Made by a program: the position numbers and the translations under genes
Notes under the pieces: model-generated
Databases searched by the model: none
What the model was told of the DNA's origin: nothing
The model's input: the letters and a program-made list of their open reading frames with translations, nothing else
From: Spirochaetales bacterium
GTDB lineage: Bacteria; Spirochaetota; Spirochaetia; DSM-27196; SLST01
DNA length: 6,763 nt
Direction: 5' to 3'
Assembly (NCBI GenBank): GCA_030642995.1
Contig: DAOWMR010000153.1
Span: 1-6,763, forward strand
In this document: positions 6,105 to 6,763 of the stretch, piece by piece
Layout of the letters: the number at the start of each line of letters is the position of its first letter
How positions within the stretch are numbered: position 1 is the first letter of the stretch

Positions 6105-6763
6105 GAAGCTGGATGTACTGTCCCGGCGATTCGCCGGGGAAGATGATCAATGCTGGAATCTACGGCGCCGACGGACTGGTCCTGGACCTTGAAGATGCCG
6201 TTGGCGAAGAGGACAAGGATGAAGCTCGGTTTCTCGTGGCCGAAGCGTTGACCAGTCATGACTTCGGCACGTGCGCACTGGCCGTGCGGATCAATGCCGT
6301 GGGAACAACATGGTGGGAAGATGACCTCCGGGCTGTCATCCCCGCCGGCGCGAGGATCATTCGGCTCCCCAAAGTGGAGCAGGCGGAAACGGTCAGCCAG
6401 GTCTCATCATTCCTCGAAGCCCTGGAGAAGGAAAACGACCTGGTACCCGGCAGCGTGAAACTCCAGTGTATCCTGGAGACGCCCCTGGGGGTGGAAGAGG
6501 CTTTCAGTATCGCCTGTGCAACTCCGCGCGTGGAAAGCCTCTCGTTCGGGGCCGAGGACTACTGCACCGCCCTGGGGATCCGGCGAGACGGTCCGGAGTA
6601 CGCCCTGGATTACCCGAGAAGTCGCATTGCCGCCGCCGCAGCGGCCCACGGGATCGCGTCGTGCGACACCGTATGGTCGGCCTACGAGGACATCGAAGGC
6701 CTGAGACGAGATGCTGAGAGAGCCCGTTCGCTGGGGTTCGACGGAAAGTCGGTCATCCATCCG
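6101..6763 (+). CDS. citE: Citrate lyase beta-subunit (CitE)/HpcH-HpaI aldolase family protein, 5' part (runs off the right edge)
   Basis: The first 221 residues of an acyl-thioester lyase of about 290 residues are present, open without stop to the last base. CitE cleaves citryl-ACP to oxaloacetate and acetyl-ACP; relatives cleave citramalyl-, malyl- or other 3-hydroxyacyl-thioesters. Family motifs in order are RSWMYCPGD (2-10), ADGLVLDLEDAV (23-34), the substrate-binding RIN (63-65), RLPKVE (88-93), ETPLGVEEA (126-134, E126 a metal ligand), SFGAEDYC (148-155, with D153 the second metal ligand), the GIRRDG region, and GKSVIHP at the edge. All expected catalytic positions in the visible part are present, so the enzyme is probably active. 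The start is TTG with a strong GGAGG; it overlaps the citD stop as TTGA. A CitF-like alpha subunit would be expected just downstream. The exact substrate is open because the neighbouring carrier protein is unusual. Confidence 0.9.
   Translation, partial: MRSWMYCPGDSPGKMINAGIYGADGLVLDLEDAVGEEDKDEARFLVAEALTSHDFGTCALAVRINAVGTTWWEDDLRAVIPAGARIIRLPKVEQAETVSQVSSFLEALEKENDLVPGSVKLQCILETPLGVEEAFSIACATPRVESLSFGAEDYCTALGIRRDGPEYALDYPRSRIAAAAAAHGIASCDTVWSAYEDIEGLRRDAERARSLGFDGKSVIHP
6121..6139 (+). repeat. GC-rich hairpin just inside the citE start
   Basis: CCCGGCG (6122-6128) and CGCCGGG (6132-6138) form a perfect 7-bp stem with an ATT loop, extended by one U-G pair. It sits about 20 nt downstream of the TTG start and encodes the conserved PGDSPG. 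It has no T-run. It might slow the ribosome near the weak start codon, or it may be a by-product of the codons used. Confidence 0.3.

Noticed and set aside
5783..6259. A 158-codon minus-strand frame covering citD and the start of citE.
   Set aside because: The plus strand gives CitD and CitE motifs in two overlapping frames with good ribosome binding sites; the minus-strand product is Ser/Arg-rich and unrecognisable.
1..6763. CRISPR arrays, tRNA or rRNA genes, insertion sequences, attachment sites.
   Set aside because: I saw no regularly spaced repeats, no cloverleaf-like tRNA sequence, no transposase reading frame and no long direct repeats; genes fill nearly the whole window.

Overview
The window looks like a carbohydrate-uptake and catabolism locus of a bacterium with a moderately GC-rich genome. 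All supported genes lie on the + strand and are tightly packed. The binding protein has a signal peptide of the form ...VFA^GASEEAQ, with a signal-peptidase-I type site followed by a small/acidic tail and no lipobox cysteine. In my experience this style is common in free-living Spirochaetota, so I suggest a spirochaete, but this is only an inference from one signal peptide and the operon type.

Layout: (1) 1-356 is the C-terminal end of an ADP-ribosylglycohydrolase (ADPRG, DraG-like) protein. (2) 353-1261 and 1255-2145 are two CUT1-type sugar ABC permeases of the LplB/LplC type. Each overlaps its upstream neighbour by a few bases (GTGA overlap, then a 7-nt overlap). (3) A 58-nt gap (2146-2203) holds a possible 19-codon leader ORF and two small inverted repeats. 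(4) 2204-3610 is the extracellular solute-binding protein. (5) 3632-3671 is a strong Rho-independent terminator, followed by a weak promoter candidate. (6) 3712-5808 is a second, much larger ADPRG protein with about 340 extra C-terminal residues that look like two beta-sandwich modules. (7) 5814-6104 is a citrate-lyase acyl-carrier-protein homologue (CitD type), and its stop overlaps the TTG start of (8) a CitE-type lyase (6101 to the right edge, incomplete). No transporter ATPase is encoded here, so the permeases probably use a shared MsmK/MalK-type ATPase encoded elsewhere.

How they may work together: the transporter brings in a glycoside or oligosaccharide, and the two ADPRG-fold hydrolases, one on each side of it, may cleave a ribosyl- or other glycosyl-bond of the imported compound. 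The CitD/CitE pair would form part of an acyl-thioester lyase that cleaves a downstream hydroxy-acid; its third subunit (CitF-like) would be expected just beyond the right edge. The most striking point is that the CitD homologue has lysine where canonical CitD carries the serine that binds the phosphoribosyl-dephospho-CoA prosthetic group. Either this lyase works without the canonical covalent cofactor or it uses another attachment site. The substrate of the pathway cannot be read from the sequence.
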